DNA of 8,174 bases from DASQHM01 sp035632095 (lineage in GTDB: Bacteria > Pseudomonadota > Alphaproteobacteria > Ferrovibrionales > Ferrovibrionaceae), in assembly GCA_035632095.1 (NCBI GenBank), contig DASQHM010000139.1, positions 1 through 8,174 of the forward strand. Reading direction: 5' to 3'. This document shows, piece after piece, positions 6,551-8,174 of the stretch (position 1 is the stretch's first letter; each line of letters begins with the position of its first letter). The notes under the pieces are model-generated. The model had not been told where the DNA came from and made no database searches. It worked only from the letters and a program-made list of their open reading frames with translations. The position numbers were made by a program, and so were the translations under genes.

Positions 6551-7717
6551 ATGTCGAAAGCACCTGCGACGGCAATTGAGGGGCCGCTTGCGGCGCTTCA
6601 TCACCTCTACCGCGACAATCGCCTGACGCCCGATCCGGCCCAGGAGCTGGCGGCGGAGAAGCTGCAAACCCTGCACAACCAGCTTCGCGCCTATGCGCCG
6701 GGACGCGGCAATGGCGCCAACAACGGCGGTTGGCTCGGGTTCTTCGCGCGCACGCGCAACGCCGATGCGGTTCCGCCGCAAGGTCTCTATCTCTACGGCG
6801 ATGTTGGCCGGGGCAAATCCATGCTCATGGACATGTTCTTCGGCTCGGCGCCGGTGGCGCAGAAACGCCGCGTGCACTTTCATGGCTTCATGCAGGAGGT
6901 GCATGCCGAGATCCACCGCTGGCGGCAGGATCACGATTCGGCCAGGGACGGCGATGATCCCATTCCGCCGCTCGCCGCGAAGATCGCCGCGCGCGCCACG
7001 TTGCTGTGCTTCGACGAATTCCAGGTGAGCAACGTGGCTGATGCAATGATCCTCGGCCGCCTGTTCGAAAACTTGTTCGCCCGCGGCGTGGTGGTGGTGG
7101 CGACATCGAACCGCCCGCCGGACGATCTCTATCTCGGCGGCTTGAACCGGCAACTGTTCCTGCCGTTCATCGCGCTGTTCAAGGAGAAGCTCGACGTGCT
7201 GCATCTGGCGGGCGGCATGGACTATCGCCTGGCCCGGTTCGCCGGCAAGCCGGTGTGGTACATGCCGCTCGGAGCGGAAGCAGACGCCAGGCTCGACGCG
7301 GCGTTCCGCGAACTCACCGACGGCGCCGCGCCAGAACCGGAAATCTTGGAGGTGCAGGGCCGCGAGCTGCATGTGCCGGCGCAAGCCAAGCACGTGGCCC
7401 GTTTCGGTTTCGACGAGCTTTGCCGCCGGCCCCTCGGCCCCGCCGATTTTCTGGCCATCGCGGCGCGCTATCACAGCGTGCTCATCGCCGGCGTGCCGGC
7501 GCTCAACGCCGACGCCCGCGACACCGCGCGCCGCTTCGTGGTCCTGATCGACACGCTCTATGAGGCGCGCACGAAACTCGTCTGCACCGCGGCCGTGACG
7601 CCAGAGGCGATCTATCCGGCGGGCGATGAGTCCTTCGACTTCCGCCGCACCGCGTCGCGCCTCGCCGAGATGCAAAGCCGCGACTATATGGCGCTCGCCC
7701 ATATCGGCGGCGAATAG
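6551..7717 (+). CDS. zapE: AFG1/ZapE-family AAA ATPase (cell division protein ZapE-like)
   Basis: P-loop ATPase of the AFG1/LACE1/ZapE family. Bacterial ZapE associates with the FtsZ ring during constriction under stress; yeast Afg1 is a mitochondrial-quality-control homologue. The 388-residue protein starts with the family N-terminus (LTPDPAQELAAEKL, 25-38). It then shows Walker A GDVGRGKS (83-90), the HFHGFMQEVH segment (109-118), Walker B LLCFDEFQV (151-159), a sensor-1 region VATSNRPPDDLY (183-194), and the C-terminal family signature FRRTASRLAEMQSRDY (364-379). All ATPase motifs are intact. The ATG at 6551 is the only one upstream of the conserved block, yet no Shine-Dalgarno sequence is visible; the preceding bases are the end of a palindromic repeat. 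In many Alphaproteobacteria, as I recall, this gene sits just upstream of mdh on the same strand; here the two are 4.4 kb apart and diverge. Confidence 0.92.
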   Translation: MSKAPATAIEGPLAALHHLYRDNRLTPDPAQELAAEKLQTLHNQLRAYAPGRGNGANNGGWLGFFARTRNADAVPPQGLYLYGDVGRGKSMLMDMFFGSAPVAQKRRVHFHGFMQEVHAEIHRWRQDHDSARDGDDPIPPLAAKIAARATLLCFDEFQVSNVADAMILGRLFENLFARGVVVVATSNRPPDDLYLGGLNRQLFLPFIALFKEKLDVLHLAGGMDYRLARFAGKPVWYMPLGAEADARLDAAFRELTDGAAPEPEILEVQGRELHVPAQAKHVARFGFDELCRRPLGPADFLAIAARYHSVLIAGVPALNADARDTARRFVVLIDTLYEARTKLVCTAAVTPEAIYPAGDESFDFRRTASRLAEMQSRDYMALAHIGGE

Positions 7718-7729
7718 CGGCTAAGCCGC
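7717..7729 (+). terminator. Small hairpin at the end of the zapE-like gene
   Basis: GCGGC-TAA-GCCGC forms a perfect five-base stem with a three-base loop, beginning at the last base of the stop codon. There is no T-run after it, so intrinsic termination would be weak. It may only be a stabilising hairpin. Confidence 0.25.
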
Positions 7730-7794
7730 TCCGCAGTCAAATAGTCTGGGACTGACCCAATCGGCGCAAGATTTGCGTCTAGTGCAATAATATC

Positions 7795-7823
7795 TTGACT
7801 TTGTTCCTGTTATGTTCTAGAAT
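7795..7823 (+). promoter_or_regulatory. Strong sigma-70-like promoter for right-edge gene
   Basis: TTGACT (7795-7800) and TAGAAT (7818-7823) are exactly 17 bases apart, each matching the consensus at five of six positions. This is the best promoter match I found in the window. A transcript would start near 7830, about 35 bases before the ATG at 7865. The surrounding 7780-7823 is AT-rich, unlike the coding DNA on either side. Confidence 0.65.
7803..7817 (+). promoter_or_regulatory. Candidate LexA (SOS) box between -35 and -10
   Basis: GTTC (7803-7806), seven bases (CTGTTAT), then GTTC (7814-7817) is an exact match to the alphaproteobacterial LexA direct-repeat site GTTC-N7-GTTC. It fills the spacer between the -35 and the -10 of the promoter at 7795-7823, so bound LexA would exclude RNA polymerase. 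The T-rich spacer also resembles known sites. This predicts DNA-damage induction of the gene downstream. Confidence 0.6.
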
Positions 7824-7864
7824 GCTGCCGAACTTGAGACAAGCGTCCTAACAAGGCGGCATTC

Positions 7865-8174
7865 ATGAACGATGGATTGGACGGCGAGGTCAGCCCATGG
7901 CTGGCCCCGCCGGGCGGGGATGGCTTGCATCCCTGGTGCGACAAGCGCGGCGCCTTCATCGGCGCCGGCATGCCCATCGTGGAGCGGCGGCTCGATGCAC
8001 TCGGCCGCGCCCACTACGAGCCGGTATCGCTGGAGCGGCTGAACCGCAGCCTCAGCATCGGCTACGAGCAACGGGTCGACATCTCCCGGCGCGCACACGG
8101 ACTTCGCGCCGTCGCCAAAGCGCTTGCCGCCGGAGACATCGTCAAAGCCGTTTCGGCCTTAGGGCGCGTGGGGT
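7865..8174 (+). CDS. Hypothetical protein, N-terminal part only (3' end beyond window)
   Basis: Not recognised. From the ATG at 7865, 103 codons run to the window edge with no stop. The ATG is preceded by AAGGCGG (7853-7859), a one-mismatch ribosome site at five bases, and by a strong promoter holding a LexA-type box, so this is very likely a real gene. The N-terminus is glycine- and proline-rich (residues 1-24, including PWLAPPGGDGLHPW), followed by a region with many charged residues (39-82) containing LERLNRSLSIGYEQRVDISRR, and an alanine-rich probable helix AVAKALAAGDIVKAVSALG (82-100). There is no signal peptide, membrane segment or catalytic motif in the part seen. Induction by DNA damage would suggest a repair, cell-cycle or toxin role, but that is inference from the promoter alone. 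Confidence 0.7.
   Translation, partial: MNDGLDGEVSPWLAPPGGDGLHPWCDKRGAFIGAGMPIVERRLDALGRAHYEPVSLERLNRSLSIGYEQRVDISRRAHGLRAVAKALAAGDIVKAVSALGRVG

Noticed and set aside
4727..7702. A 991-codon open frame on the minus strand, antisense to mmsA and the zapE-like gene
   Set aside because: It is the complement of two clearly recognisable genes plus the palindrome between them, its product is low-complexity (His, Arg, Ala, Glu rich) with no family motif, and long antisense frames are expected in GC-rich DNA.
7747..7777. Small dyads TGGG-N5-CCCA (7747-7759) and CGCAA-N3-TTGCG (7765-7777) after the zapE-like gene
   Set aside because: Stems of four to five bases with no T-run are too short to call a terminator or operator; they may be chance or a degraded repeat.
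1..8174. CRISPR array, tRNA, rRNA, transposase, phage or defence genes
   Set aside because: No regularly spaced direct repeats, cloverleaf sequence or recognisable mobile or defence protein was found on either strand.

Overview
This is an 8.2 kb piece of a GC-rich bacterial chromosome, most likely from an alphaproteobacterium. Three things point there: the mdh-sucC tail-to-head arrangement, the LDH-type malate dehydrogenase, and two direct-repeat sites of the form GTTC-N7-GTTC, which is the LexA (SOS box) pattern of that class. I do not assign a genus.

Layout. Leftward block (minus strand): an SGNH/GDSL-type hydrolase with an N-terminal membrane anchor (2279-3004), then mdh (malate dehydrogenase, 1168-2136), then sucC (succinyl-CoA synthetase beta subunit, 1133 to the window edge, missing only its C-terminal end). 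mdh and sucC are 34 bases apart and probably form a TCA-cycle operon that continues past the left edge. A divergent 333-base spacer (3005-3337) with an AT-rich core separates this from the rightward block.

Rightward block (plus strand): a COG4091-type 'homoserine dehydrogenase-like' oxidoreductase with a C-terminal SAF domain (3338-4693), mmsA (CoA-acylating methylmalonate-semialdehyde dehydrogenase, 4925-6424), an AFG1/ZapE-type AAA ATPase (6551-7717), and the 5' part of an unrecognised gene starting at 7865 and running off the right edge. The two gaps flanking mmsA are filled by related imperfect palindromes of one dispersed repeat family. The first copy is nested inside a second inverted repeat.

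How it fits together: mdh and sucC are central carbon metabolism. MmsA feeds propionyl-CoA or acetyl-CoA, and eventually succinyl-CoA, into the same cycle, but nothing shows co-regulation. No mobile element, CRISPR array, RNA gene or obvious defence system is visible. The most interesting signals are regulatory. A LexA-type box lies exactly in the spacer of a strong sigma-70-like promoter in front of the unknown right-edge gene, and a second box lies in the leader of the SGNH hydrolase. By eye these are the only two exact matches in the window, and both are intergenic. The COG4091 protein deserves attention because this family includes DXR-like (DRL) enzymes of isoprenoid synthesis and sugar-acid oxidoisomerases.
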